Of a stretch of DNA of 51,990 nucleotides, positions 33,549-42,402 are shown piece by piece. Below the pieces are notes generated by a model. That model worked only from the letters and a program-made list of their open reading frames with translations. It was not told the DNA's origin and made no database searches. A program made the translations under genes and the position numbers. Numbering within the stretch: position 1 is the stretch's first letter; the number at the start of each line of letters is the position of its first letter. This DNA is from Streptomyces cupreus (lineage in GTDB: Bacteria > Actinomycetota > Actinomycetes > Streptomycetales > Streptomycetaceae): contig NZ_JACMSF010000058.1 of assembly GCF_014257025.1 (NCBI RefSeq), positions 1 to 51,990 on the forward strand, read 5' to 3'.

Positions 33549-34520
33549 TCATGTCCATCCGAGTGTGGCCAGTGGGCGGCCCGGGTGGCGGGCCTGGTGC
33601 CGGGTGGCGGCGGCGATGTTGGTGCAGCCGTCCTGCCGGAGGACGCTGATGGCGAGGTTGCGGAGGCTGGCCATTGCGCGGGGCAGGCTGCCGGTTCGGG
33701 TCGTGAAGGCGTCCTCGGCAAAGGTGGTGTCGCGGACGTGGTGGAGCTGGTTTTCGATCTTCCAGTGCCCTCGGATCCAGCCGGCGATCTGTTCACCGGT
33801 GGCAACGCCCGGCGGGAGGCTGGTCACGAAGTACAGTCGCTCGATCGTGAGCTTCTCGCTGGTCAGGTCCTTGCGCCAGCGCATGACACGCAGGGCCTGA
33901 CGGGCGCCGGGATAGTCGAGGTGCCGGAAGGAGACGGTCTTGAGGTGACGGATCTCGTGTCGGCCCCTGCCCCTGGTGCGCTCCTTGTGGTCCACGGGGA
34001 TGTCCGGCCACGGCAGATTCCTCAACTGCTTGAGCAGGCCAGGACGATTGCCCATCGCGACGGCGATGTAGTGGGCGTCACGTTCGCGCAGCCAGCGGCC
34101 GTTCGCGTGCTGGGTGTGGGCCGCGTCCGCGGTGACCACGGTGTTCTCCAACGGCAGGCCGTCCAGGAGAGGGATGAACGCGGGCGTCTCGTTGCTCTTC
34201 GCAGAGATCTGCCGCTGGGCGAGGACCGTTCCGGCATGGTCCATCGCGGCCAGCAGCCATACGGCCTTCCCGCCGCCCGCTCGTGACCCGCGCAACTGCT
34301 TCCCGTCGACGGCGACGGCCCGCCACCGGGCTTCCTCTGTCTGTCGGGCAGCGGCCCTCGCCTGCAGAAACGCGCTGACCGCGGCATCGAAGGCGTCACC
34401 GTCGAGGCGCCCGAGGAGTCACATCAAGGTCGTGGGATGCGGGACCGTGACCGCCCTGGTGAACGGGTCGATGGCGAAGCCGAGGGCGAGCAAAACCCAG
34501 CGGGGCGCATCCGCGATCCA
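33549..34520 (-). pseudogene. ISAs1-family transposase, truncated and with internal stop
   Basis: The frame encodes most of an ISAs1 transposase: AVAVDGKQLRGSRAGGGKAV (first catalytic Asp), LENTVVTADAAHTQHANG (second Asp) and GHWKIENQLHHVRDTTFAED (Glu). Upstream, TGA at 34419-34421 interrupts the same frame (TTLM-stop-LLGRLDGDAFDAAV), replacing what should be an Arg codon. Homology ends abruptly at 34520 (WIADAPRWVLLALGF), so the first ~70 residues are missing. It abuts a broken IS4 transposase. Confidence 0.85.
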
Positions 34521-35940
34521 CTATTATTGCTGTAGCCGAGTGATCGTGCGAGGTCACAGGACTTCCAGGTCGCTTGGGGGTCGGTGCGCATGAGCTGGAG
34601 CGTGCGATTCCTCTGTCCTTCACCGGTCCGGCCGGGTCCGCGTCCCGCCCGGCGGCCGTCTGCCGGCGCGGTGGTCTTCGGTGGGGGCTGTCCGCTCGGC
34701 GCCTGGTGAATCTTGAAGTCAAGGGCCTCGATGGTGGAGCTGCTGCGAGGCCGGGGGTCGATGAGGCGGGAGTAGTAACGAGACATCGGCGCTTTGACCT
34801 TGCGATTACAGGTGCGCAGGCGCCGTTTGGGCAGGAGTCCCGCTAGGACGGGCGGCCGATCCGGCCCACGGTGCCGATGGCGCCCTCCCGGAGAGGATCG
34901 GGGCCGCGGACGACGTGGTCGCGGGCGGCTTCCAGAGCGATGGTGAAGCTGGCGCGGTCCGGGTCGGTTCCGGCGACGGATTCCACCGCGTCCACCATGG
35001 CGGTCCGCAGGACTTGGTAGAGCGTGAGCTGTGCCCATACTTCCTGTTCGAGACCGGTGGGGTCTGCGGAGCGCAGTACTTGCCCGTCGGCGAGTGTGTG
35101 CCGCAGCGCGTAGAGGGCCGATTCGATTTCCCAGCGTTCGTGATAGAGCCGGACCAGGGTCGCTGCGGGGTCGGACCGGTGGTCCAGCAGGGTGGTCGCC
35201 AGCCGGTAGTGATCGGACACGCGTCGTCCGTCCCTGGTTGTCATGCTGATCTCGGCGTCGATGATGCGGATCTTCAGCGGCCCGATGAGCGTCAGGTAGG
35301 AGCCGTCGGGCAGAGCCGCGAGAACGGCGGGCCGTCGGCGGGGATTGAGGCGGATGAGTAGTTGGGAGCCGGTGTCGGCCGCCGCCTGGAGGAAGTCGTT
35401 CGCGTCGAATCCCCGGTCTGCCAGCAGAAGTGTCCGCGGCGACAGGAGGTGGAGAAGCTGCCGTGCGTAGAAACCCTCCCCGTGTTCGGCGGGGCCGAAC
35501 ACGGCCCCCAACAGGCCGCGGGTGCCCGTCTCGCACAGAGCCATCAGGCGGATCATCGGGTAGCCGGCCCATCCCAGCCGGGTGCGGGACTTGCCGAGCC
35601 AGTTGAGGTTCCGCTCCTGGTCAGGCGCCTTGACCGAGGAACACCCGTCGAAGGCGACTGTCCGCCACCGGCGGTAGCACACACCGGGCGTCCGGGGCTG
35701 GCCCAACGGGCCGGCCACGATCTCGAACAGCGTCTTGAGAGGAACCGGCCCCACCCGTCGGCGCAGATCCCGCAGAGCCTTCTCGCTGGGGCGTGCATGA
35801 CCGCGGTTCGGCAGCCCGGCGGTCAGCTTGTCCCATACCCGCACATACCCGAGCGACGGAAACAGGGACAGGGCGAGCAGGAAGTAGACCCCGACACGCG
35901 AGGGCACCTGTGGGTGCCGCCCTGGCTGCGACTGCTGCAA
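34520..35940 (-). pseudogene. IS4-family transposase, truncated at both ends and frameshifted
   Basis: The frame contains the IS4 DDE core: VAFDGCSSVKAPDQERNLNW (Asp), LLADRGFDANDFLQAAADTG (Asp in DRGF) and the YREK-like YHERWEIESALYALRHTLAD (Glu). The natural start is missing: homology begins near PSRVGVYFLLALSLFPSLGY at 35940. At about 34850 a frameshift separates GRIGRPS-stop from the continuing LAGLLPKRRLRTCNRKVKAP tail, which ends at GYSNN at the ISAs1 junction (34520). Not functional. Confidence 0.85.
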
Positions 35941-35965
35941 CTGCCCGGCGCTGCACGCCGGGCAG
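35941..35965 (-). terminator. Hairpin terminator after the kinase gene
   Basis: CTGCCCGGCG (35941-35950) and its exact complement CGCCGGGCAG (35956-35965) flank a 5-base loop. It lies about 40 bases past the kinase stop on the minus strand and marks the approximate boundary with the truncated IS4 transposase. Confidence 0.6.
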
Positions 35966-36005
35966 GAAACCCAGCGGTGAACTCCCTTGCCACGCCCCTG
36001 CCGCC

Positions 36006-37841
36006 TTACGCCGCGTCGCGCCACACCTTCACGTCCAATGTGGCGTACGTCGTTCCGGACGCCCCCTTGAACGTCACGAGCCCCACGTGTCCGGTCCCGC
36101 TGATCACGCACATCTGCTGGCCGACGGCGAGATCCTTGACCCAGATGTAACTCCTGTAGCCCGTCGCCGCCTTGCACGCGTCCAGGCTTCCTTGCCTACC
36201 CGTCGGCAGCAGGGCCAGGGAGCTGCCCGAGTCGGTGCCTGGGGCGAGGACCGCGCCCGAGGAGTAGACGGCGTAGGTCAGATCCTCGTCGGCGGTTCCG
36301 GTGTCCGCCTTGGCCTGTACCGGGCTGTCCGCCAGGTACAGGTCGTGGCTCTTGGTCATCCGGATCCCGGAGTACGCCACCGGGACCGGGGCGGTCGGGG
36401 CCGCGGGCGCGGTTGATGCGACAGGCGGGGGAGCGGAGGTCGCCGCCCGCGTCGGCGTCGGCGCCCCCGAAGGGGTCGACGGCGCTGAGGACTTGGCGGG
36501 CCCGGGCTTCTTGGACTGCCGGGCCGAGGGGGAACCGGACGCGGACGGCGACGCCTTCGCGGCCGTGGCCGACCCGGAGGCGGCCACGTCCTGGACCCGG
36601 CCGTCGTTCTGGTCGTCGTCCCCGGGCACGAGCAGCAGGCCCGCGGTCGCTCCGGAGGCGACGAGCACGACAGCGGCCGCCGACAGGGCCCAGGTCCGGG
36701 TCCGTCGGCCGTTGCCGCCCGAGGCCACCGGGGAGGTCGGCTCCTGCTGCCCCGGCCAGGGAGCGGGCGCATACGGTCCGGGCCCGCCGGTCGGCGCCCC
36801 CATCACGAAGGGTCCGGGCAGCGCGGAATGGGATGGGGAGGTGGGGGAGTAGGCGGTCGGGGGCCCGAAGACCCCCGCCGCGGGAGTGCTGGACGGGGCG
36901 TCCGCCCGGGCCTGGTCCGCTCCCTCGGTCCGGGCCGCGATGCCCGCCGCCAGTTCGCCCGGCAGCCACGCCCCGGATGTGAACCGGGCCGCGTCACCAC
37001 GCTGGGCCTGGATCGCCTGGACGGAACGTATGACCTCCTCGACGGAGGGCCGTTCGGCGGCCGGCTTGCGCAGACACCGGGTCACCAGGTCCCGTAGCTC
37101 CGCCGGCACCCGGCTGAGGTCGGGCTCCTCGTGCACCACCCGGTAGAGCACCGCGTGCGGATCGCCGTCCCCGAAGGCGGCGCCGCCCGTCGCCGCGAAC
37201 ACCGCGGTCTGCCCCAGCGCGAACACATCGGCCGAGGCGGCGGCCTCCCCGCCCAGTACCTGCTCCGGCGCCATGTAGGCGACCGTGCCGACGGCCATGC
37301 CGCTCTGCGTCACGGAAGTGGCGTCCGCGGCCCGCGCGACACCGAAGTCGATGACCCGCGGCCCGTCGGCGGCCAGCAGCACGTTCGACGGCTTGAGGTC
37401 CCGGTGCACGATGCCCTCGCGATGCACCGCCTGGAGCGCCTCGGCGACCCCGGCGATCAGGCGCAGCACCGTGTCGACGGGCAGCGGGCCGTGGTCGCGT
37501 ACCGCGTCGGCGAGGGACGGTCCCGGCACATAGGCGGTCGCGCACCATGGCATGGGTCCGTCCGTGTCGCTGTCCACGACCGGAGCGGTGTACAGCCCGT
37601 GCACCCGGCTCGCGGCGGCCACCTCGGCGCGGAAACGCTTGCGGAACTCGGCGCTTTCGGCCAGCTCGGGACGGATCACCTTGACCGCGACGGCCCGCCC
37701 GCCCGGCGTGTGCGAGAGATAGACGCGTCCCATGCCGCCGGATCCCAGCCGGGCCAACAGCCGGTAGCCGCCGACGACCGGCGGATCGCCGGCCTCCAGT
37801 GGCTCGAGCCCTCCGGTACCAAGTTCCCCGTTGCTCAACAC
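36006..37841 (-). CDS. Ser/Thr protein kinase with extracellular domain
   Basis: The 611-residue protein has a full Hanks-type kinase domain (residues about 24-280): glycine loop LGSGGMGRVYL, Lys in VAVKVIR, catalytic HRDLKPSNVLL, DFG in VIDFGVARAAD and APEQ in YMAPEQVLGG. A Pro-rich juxtamembrane region, one transmembrane helix (TWALSAAAVVLVASGATAGL), an Ala/Ser/Pro-rich linker and a C-terminal beta-rich domain of about 120 residues follow. Topology is PknB-like without PASTA repeats. GTG 37841 is a likely start; ATG 37865 is possible. Confidence 0.92.
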   Translation of the reverse strand: MLSNGELGTGGLEPLEAGDPPVVGGYRLLARLGSGGMGRVYLSHTPGGRAVAVKVIRPELAESAEFRKRFRAEVAAASRVHGLYTAPVVDSDTDGPMPWCATAYVPGPSLADAVRDHGPLPVDTVLRLIAGVAEALQAVHREGIVHRDLKPSNVLLAADGPRVIDFGVARAADATSVTQSGMAVGTVAYMAPEQVLGGEAAASADVFALGQTAVFAATGGAAFGDGDPHAVLYRVVHEEPDLSRVPAELRDLVTRCLRKPAAERPSVEEVIRSVQAIQAQRGDAARFTSGAWLPGELAAGIAARTEGADQARADAPSSTPAAGVFGPPTAYSPTSPSHSALPGPFVMGAPTGGPGPYAPAPWPGQQEPTSPVASGGNGRRTRTWALSAAAVVLVASGATAGLLLVPGDDDQNDGRVQDVAASGSATAAKASPSASGSPSARQSKKPGPAKSSAPSTPSGAPTPTRAATSAPPPVASTAPAAPTAPVPVAYSGIRMTKSHDLYLADSPVQAKADTGTADEDLTYAVYSSGAVLAPGTDSGSSLALLPTGRQGSLDACKAATGYRSYIWVKDLAVGQQMCVISGTGHVGLVTFKGASGTTYATLDVKVWRDAA

Positions 37842-38048
37842 GCCGCACTCCGCCCCATGTTCCACTCTGTGGTGGCCTATTGCATCATGCGTTCCTCAGA
37901 ACCCCTCCGGCACCGCTCACCGGACCAGTTCCCAGTCCTGCGAGCCGTCCGTCATCGCGTTCTGGAGCGTGAGTGGCGCCCCGGTGGGCCGGGGACCTCC
38001 AGCCGGACGTGGGGCACATCGCCGTTGCCGGTGTTCGCGTTGTTCGAC

Positions 38049-39011
38049 TCAGCGGCGCAGAGCCGTCTCCCGCCGCATGCGCGACAGCTTCTCCGGGTTG
38101 CGCACCGCGTACAGGCCGGTGATGAGGCCGTCGTCGATGCGCAGGGCCATGACCGTGTCGACCTCGCCGTCGAGCCGGAGGACGAGCGCCGGGCAGCCGT
38201 TGACCTGCGCCGGTCGCAGCGGGCCCGCCGCGGCGAGCCGGGAAGCGGCCAGCAGGGCGGCCACGCGGTCGACGCCCACGATCGGCGACAGCGCGGCCTG
38301 GGCGACTCCGCCGCCGTCGCCCAGGAAGACGACGTCCGGCGCGAGGATGTCGAGCAGGCTCTGCAAGTCGCCCGTTTCCACCGCGCGTTGGAAGGCGGCC
38401 AGCGCGGCTCGGCTCTCGTCCGGGGAGACGCCTCCGCGCGGGCGGCGCGCGGCGACGTGTGACCGTGCCCGGTGGGCGATCTGGCGTACCGCGGCCGGGG
38501 TCTTCTCCACCGCCTCGGCGATCTCGTCGTAGTCCAGGGCGAAGACCTCACGCAGGACGAACACCGCCCGCTCGGTCGGCGTGAGCGTCTCCAGCACCAG
38601 CAGCATCGCCATCGAGACACTGTCGGCCAGCTCGACGTCCTCGGCCACGTCCGGCTCCGTCAGCAGCGGCTCGGGCAGCCAGGGGCCGACGTAGGTCTCC
38701 TTGCGGCGGTCGAGGGTGCGCAGCCGGATCAGTACCTGGCGGGTGGCGATCCGGACCAGGTACGCGCGCTGGTTCCGTACGGTGTCGAGAGCGACGTCCG
38801 CCCAGCGGAGCCAGGTCTCCTGGAGGACGTCCTCCGCGTCGGCGGCCGAACCGAGCATCTCGTAGGCCACGGTGAAGAGCAGGTTGCGGTGCGCGACGAA
38901 GGACGCCGTTGGACCGTGCGGTAATGGCCTTCGCGGCCGAGTCCGTCGGAAAACCGACCGAGACCCCGACGCCGGAGGTTGGAAAGTCGCGTGAGGCGCT
39001 GCCCCACACAC
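38049..39011 (-). CDS. ECF41-type RNA polymerase sigma factor (SigJ-like)
   Basis: Sigma-70 region 2 (AHRNLLFTVAYEMLGSAADA EDVLQETWLRW) and region 4 (LTPTERAVFVLREVFALDYD, then AVEKTPAAVRQIAHRARSHV) are followed by a SnoaL-like C-terminal domain (residues about 205-310, LDILAPDVVFLGDGGG), the layout of ECF41/SigJ factors in which the extension controls activity. The N-terminus before AHRNLLF is non-conserved and no ATG is nearby, so the start may be lost or further upstream than shown. The usual neighbouring carboxymuconolactone-decarboxylase or oxidoreductase gene is absent. Confidence 0.8.
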   Translation of the reverse strand: MCGAAPHATFQPPASGSRSVFRRTRPRRPLPHGPTASFVAHRNLLFTVAYEMLGSAADAEDVLQETWLRWADVALDTVRNQRAYLVRIATRQVLIRLRTLDRRKETYVGPWLPEPLLTEPDVAEDVELADSVSMAMLLVLETLTPTERAVFVLREVFALDYDEIAEAVEKTPAAVRQIAHRARSHVAARRPRGGVSPDESRAALAAFQRAVETGDLQSLLDILAPDVVFLGDGGGVAQAALSPIVGVDRVAALLAASRLAAAGPLRPAQVNGCPALVLRLDGEVDTVMALRIDDGLITGLYAVRNPEKLSRMRRETALRR

Positions 39012-39344
39012 AGTTGTGGGTGAAGGCTCGCCTCACCGCACTGTCCGCACAGGAACTTGATCTACGGACTGGGAGCCTCGCCACGGGGAGTGACCTACAT
39101 CAGCAGCTCGCCCGGCGCCCTGACGCGGACTGCCAGGCCCTGCGTCAGGCGGCGGGAATGAATCCGGCGGGCGGCGGGTTGTACAGGGCGGTCGTAGTTT
39201 TTGTGTCTGTGTTTGACCGCACGCTCGCGAAGAACGATGTCGCGGGCGCCGCCTTCCTTCAGGGAACTGGAGAAGTAGCGTCCAGGCCGGCCCGGGGCAC
39301 TGCACGGTGCGGGTCCCGTACCCAGCCCCTGCAAGGAGCAAGAA
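39012..39344. other. Upstream region and probable 5' UTR of the cold-shock gene
   Basis: About 330 bases without a supported gene; a plus-strand frame (38909-39466) crosses it but switches character and overlaps the cold-shock gene out of frame. CspA-type genes often have long structured leaders, so part of this region is probably a 5' UTR. AAGGAGCAAGAA directly precedes the ATG at 39345. Confidence 0.4.
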
Positions 39345-39548
39345 ATGACTCAGGGAACCGTCAAGTGGTTCAACGCCGAGAAGGGCTTCGGCTTCATCGC
39401 CCAGGCCGACGGCGGCCCGGACGTCTTCGTGCACTACTCGGAGATCGAGAGCTCCGGCTTCCGTAGCCTGGAGGAGAACCAGCACGTGGAGTTCGAGATC
39501 GTCCAGGGCCCCAAGGGTCCGCAGGCCTCGCACGTCCGCGCCATCTGA
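39345..39548 (+). CDS. Cold-shock protein (CspA family)
   Basis: The 67-residue protein starts MTQGTVKWFNAEKGFGFIAQ and has both nucleic-acid-binding motifs, RNP1 (KGFGFI) and RNP2 (DVFVHYS). It binds single-stranded DNA/RNA as an RNA chaperone in the cytoplasm. The ribosome binding site AAGGAG lies 6 bases upstream and a strong terminator follows 38 bases after the stop, so it is monocistronic. Sequence and length are standard for Streptomyces SC7.0/CspF-type proteins. Confidence 0.97.
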   Translation: MTQGTVKWFNAEKGFGFIAQADGGPDVFVHYSEIESSGFRSLEENQHVEFEIVQGPKGPQASHVRAI

Positions 39549-39586
39549 GATCCGGCGAGCAAGACCTGCCGGACACCTCTTGATGC

Positions 39587-39616
39587 GAGGGCCGGCGCCG
39601 CAAGGCGCCGGCCCTC
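39587..39616 (+). terminator. Strong hairpin terminator with GCAA loop
   Basis: GAGGGCCGGCGCC (39587-39599) pairs perfectly with its complement at 39604-39616 around a GCAA tetraloop. It lies 38 bases past the cold-shock gene stop, without a U-tract. Confidence 0.9.
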
Positions 39617-39639
39617 GGCACATCCCGGGCCGCCAGTGC

Positions 39640-39734
39640 GCTGAGCCTCGGGACAGCCCAAACGGGCGGTGGACCGCGTAACCGCCGACCAGCACCAGCC
39701 GGAAGGCATGACCGCTGTCCAGGGCGTCGCTCAC
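39640..39734 (-). pseudogene. N-terminal relic of an AbiEii-like gene
   Basis: GTG at 39734-39732 opens VSDALDSGHAFRLVLVGGYA and then VHRPFG before becoming unrelated. This corresponds to residues 12-35 of the intact AbiEii-like protein at 41722-42402 (LLSDALDSGHAYRLVLAGGYA). It begins immediately at the stop of the Fic-like toxin gene (overlap ATGTGA). It is the third copy of this region in the window. Confidence 0.7.
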
Positions 39735-40111
39735 ATCTTCCAGGAGCGCAGTCGTGCGGCGACCTCAGGGACGCGCAGGCGGGTGTCGCGGATCTTTCGC
39801 ACGAGGTCGGAAAGGGCGCCGTAGGGCGGATCGATGCCTTCGCCGGACTGGTCCATGTACTGGGCTGCGATGAACGCGGCGTACAGGCCGTTGCGATGCG
39901 GGAGCGGCTCGAGACGCACGATGGTGTGCATGAGTGCGGCCGCGCGCCATGCGGCGTCCGGGTCGGCGGCCTCCAGGGTGGGCAGCTTGGTCTTGTGCCG
40001 GGCCACGGCAGCGACCAGCGCGGAGTAATCCGCGACCGACATGTCCTCGTCATGGCCGAAGGCGGCCTCCTGGACGTCCAGGAGCCAGGAGACGTCGATG
40101 TACAGGTGCAT
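39731..40111 (-). CDS. Fic/Doc-like toxin of a TA pair
   Basis: The 126-residue protein (MHLYIDVSWLLDVQEAAFGH ...) belongs to the small Streptomyces Fic/Doc-related toxin group: IDVSWLL start, an Ala-rich middle (DAAWRAAALMHTIVRLEPLP), NGLYAAFIAAQYMDQSGEGID and PPYGALSDLVRKIRD. The canonical HPFxxGNKR loop is replaced by EPLPHRNGLYAAF, so AMPylation or phosphotransfer chemistry may be altered or lost. ATG 40111 overlaps the antitoxin stop by one base (TGATG), a coupled TA operon. Confidence 0.78.
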   Translation of the reverse strand: MHLYIDVSWLLDVQEAAFGHDEDMSVADYSALVAAVARHKTKLPTLEAADPDAAWRAAALMHTIVRLEPLPHRNGLYAAFIAAQYMDQSGEGIDPPYGALSDLVRKIRDTRLRVPEVAARLRSWKM

Positions 40112-40350
40112 CAGGCGGCCGCGGCTCCGCCGGGGCGCTCCGAGGGGGGCACCTCGTCGGGGAAGGCGTCGTCGAACTCCTCGCGCAGCCGGTCGGCCCA
40201 GGCGCTCGCGCCCGTGATGAACTGCTTGCGCTGCATCTCGCGGACGCCGAGGTCGTGCAGGTACTGCTTGAGGCTCTTGCCTTCGGCGGCCGCGGCCGCG
40301 CGGACGCCTTCGAGTTCCTCGTCGGTGAACGACACGTTCAGGGATGGCAT
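40111..40350 (-). CDS. Antitoxin of the Fic/Doc-like TA pair
   Basis: The 79-residue protein starts MPSLNVSFTDEELEGVRAAA, an RHH-type (Arc/MetJ-like) DNA-binding beginning followed by a helix (EGKSLKQYLHDLGVREMQRK) and an acidic, probably flexible C-terminus that would cover the toxin (REEFDDAFPDEVPPSERP). It lies directly upstream of the toxin with a one-base overlap. A perfect palindrome begins 6 bases before its ATG, consistent with autorepression. Confidence 0.8.
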   Translation of the reverse strand: MPSLNVSFTDEELEGVRAAAAAEGKSLKQYLHDLGVREMQRKQFITGASAWADRLREEFDDAFPDEVPPSERPGGAAAA

Positions 40351-40355
40351 ACATG

Positions 40356-40380
40356 GGATGGTACCTAGTAGGTACCATCC
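40356..40380. promoter_or_regulatory. 25-bp perfect palindrome, TA operator
   Basis: GGATGGTACCTA (40356-40367) and its exact complement TAGGTACCATCC (40369-40380) share a single central G. It ends 5 bases upstream of the antitoxin start codon, overlapping where the core promoter must be. This is the expected operator of an autoregulated toxin-antitoxin operon with a short or absent leader. Confidence 0.8.
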
Positions 40381-40563
40381 GTGTCAGGGTGCTGGGCTGG
40401 CGAGCCGGAACTCTATCGGCCGTACCGCCTGCGGACTTATGGCGTGAAGAAACCGCTCACCCTGCGGCTACGAACTGGGATGCCGACATCGACTCGCAAT
40501 GCGAGAGGTCGCTCAGGTCGGCCATCTACTCCGCCAGCCGCTGGATCGCTGATGTCGGATGGG

Positions 40564-41472
40564 TCAGCGGCGGCGTACAGCTCCATCGGCAAACCAACGG
40601 ACCAGGGACGTCGCGAGATCGACGGCCATACGCGCCTCGTCTGCGGTCTCCTCCCGAGTGGGCTGCTGGGCTCCATGACGGCTGGTCTGTCCCTTCCAGA
40701 GCAGGGACGCCATGGCGTAGACCACGTTCTCCCCCTCGACGCCGGTCGTCCCGGGGAGTGCGACGACCCACTGGCCCGGGTGCTGGCGCAACTGAGTCAG
40801 CATCGTGCCGAGTGTGGCCTTCGTGTTGTTCGGCTCCACGGTGGCGTGCGCGGCGCACTCGACGGCCTTGATTGCCTCGCTGTAGGCGCGCCCCGGTTCG
40901 GGGTGCAAGGCGTACGCCGCGGTGTAGGCCCGCCGCAGGTGGCCGCTGGCGGATCCGCGGTCGGGCTGCTCGGCGACGCGGGCGGCCGTGCCGAGCAGGG
41001 CGGCCACGGCGGGGTCGACGCGGTGGACCAGGGAGCGGCCGTTCGGGCTGAGGGTGTAGGCGGAGCGGCCGTCGGCGAGCAGCTGCTGCAGCGGCTGGCG
41101 GTGCTTCACGTAGGTGATGTTCGCGAGCCCGCCGGCCATTGCCTCCAGCATCCCGGGCTTGTGTCCCGCCGGGAGTTGCACAGCCCCGGCACCGGGCAGC
41201 AGGTCGAGGACCGCGTCGACGACGTCGAGCAGTCGCTCGTCGGGTGTGTACCAGGCGAGGAACTCGGCGTCGTCGACCTCGGCTTCGGGCCCATGCTCGG
41301 TGTCGCGGAACAGGTCGCAGCGCACCAGCACGCGGTCGGCCAGCCGGCTGGATTCACGGACCGCGCCGTCGATCCACGGGCGCAGGGCAGCGGCCAGGGC
41401 CGGGGACACGTCGTATCGCAGAACGTCGCCGGTGCTCTGGCGGGTCGAGAGGGGGGTCCACATATCGGTCAC
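40564..41472 (-). CDS. HEPN/abortive-infection-like protein
   Basis: GTG 41472 (VTDMWTPLSTRQSTGDVLRY) gives a 302-residue product; an ATG at 41463 is an alternative. The C-terminal third (YSEAIKAVECAAHATVEPNN, TLGTMLTQLRQHPGQWVVAL, LLWKGQTSRHG, EARMAVDLATSLVRWFADGA) looks like the helical domain of Abi/HEPN-type and TIGR02391-related proteins, in which an RHG-type motif occurs near the end. The N-terminal two thirds are not recognised. It lies between a TA pair and an AbiEii pair, so a phage-defence role is plausible but inferred. Confidence 0.6.
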   Translation of the reverse strand: MTDMWTPLSTRQSTGDVLRYDVSPALAAALRPWIDGAVRESSRLADRVLVRCDLFRDTEHGPEAEVDDAEFLAWYTPDERLLDVVDAVLDLLPGAGAVQLPAGHKPGMLEAMAGGLANITYVKHRQPLQQLLADGRSAYTLSPNGRSLVHRVDPAVAALLGTAARVAEQPDRGSASGHLRRAYTAAYALHPEPGRAYSEAIKAVECAAHATVEPNNTKATLGTMLTQLRQHPGQWVVALPGTTGVEGENVVYAMASLLWKGQTSRHGAQQPTREETADEARMAVDLATSLVRWFADGAVRRR

Positions 41473-41721
41473 GCGGGCAACGGTAGGTGTCCTGGCGCCA
41501 CGCACGCGAGCGAATAGGGGGAGTGCGACGTCGCGGGTCACGCTCGGGCATCTGCTCGACCGATAGTTCCTCAGCACCATCTTCGCCGCCCCGTACACCA
41601 CGGGCGGATGCCACGGTGTCGTGCCCCCGCCTGGGCCTGCCGCTGGACTCTGCGCATCCAAGGGCCAGCAGTTCCCCCCTCAGTTTCCGGACGTGCACTT
41701 GAACGGAGCGGCCAAGGCGTT

Positions 41722-42402
41722 TCAGCCGCCGTCCTCGTCCGCTTCCTCGGCATACGGTTCGGCCAACCGCAGTCCGAGGTCGTCCTGCCAGTCCCGGACC
41801 CACGCGCGCAGCTCGGCGATGCCGGCGGGGCTCATGTCGTACGCGGCGTACTCCTGGTCGGAGGTGAAGTCGACCGCTTCGAGCCGGCCGTGCAGTTCTG
41901 CCAGGTCGAACTCTTCGTCGTGCTGAGCGCCCAGACGCTCCAGTTCACCGATCGTGTAATGGTCGCGGGCGCTGAAGACGTCGATGACGTCGCGGGGGAA
42001 GCCGCGGTCGTGCAGAGCGCGGACCTTCAGTCCAACGGCGTCGTCCCGGGACAGCGTGGGCCCGGCGTCCGTCTGCGCGGGAGGTCTGTGGAAGATCTCT
42101 TTCAGAATGTCGAGCTCGCAGGCCTCGCCGGTCACCGCGTCGGTGGCAAGCAGACGGGCCATCCGAGGGGCGACCTCGACGACGTGGATTACCCAGCCCC
42201 TGGTCTCCAGGCCGGCGGCGACGGCGCCGGTGATCTCGTTCATGCTCTCCGCTGCATCGGTGGCCAGGTCCAAGTCCTGGCTGGTCCGGCTCACGAGTTC
42301 GTGGGCCTGGATCGCGTAGCCGCCGGCCAGCACCAGCCGGTAGGCATGGCCGCTGTCCAATGCGTCGCTCAGCAAACGTCGGTGCAGTTCCGGGAGTCTC
42401 AT
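41722..42402 (-). CDS. AbiEii/AbiGii-like nucleotidyltransferase (toxin)
   Basis: The 226-residue protein starts MRLPELHRRLLSDALDSGHA and has the DUF1814/AbiEii nucleotidyltransferase signature: LVLAGGYAIQAH, then the catalytic pair in SQDLDLAT, TLSRDDAVGLKVRALHDRGF with the conserved Lys, and DVIDVFSARDHY. Such enzymes are toxins of type IV TA or AbiE phage-exclusion systems and modify tRNA or other targets. Its ATG overlaps the stop of the upstream small gene (ATGA), as in two-gene AbiE operons. This copy is intact, unlike the two relics. Confidence 0.85.
   Translation of the reverse strand: MRLPELHRRLLSDALDSGHAYRLVLAGGYAIQAHELVSRTSQDLDLATDAAESMNEITGAVAAGLETRGWVIHVVEVAPRMARLLATDAVTGEACELDILKEIFHRPPAQTDAGPTLSRDDAVGLKVRALHDRGFPRDVIDVFSARDHYTIGELERLGAQHDEEFDLAELHGRLEAVDFTSDQEYAAYDMSPAGIAELRAWVRDWQDDLGLRLAEPYAEEADEDGG

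Noticed and set aside
38909..39466. Plus-strand frame (185 codons) overlapping the sigma factor start and the cold-shock gene
   Set aside because: It overlaps the certain cold-shock gene out of frame, and its end is a shadow of that gene.
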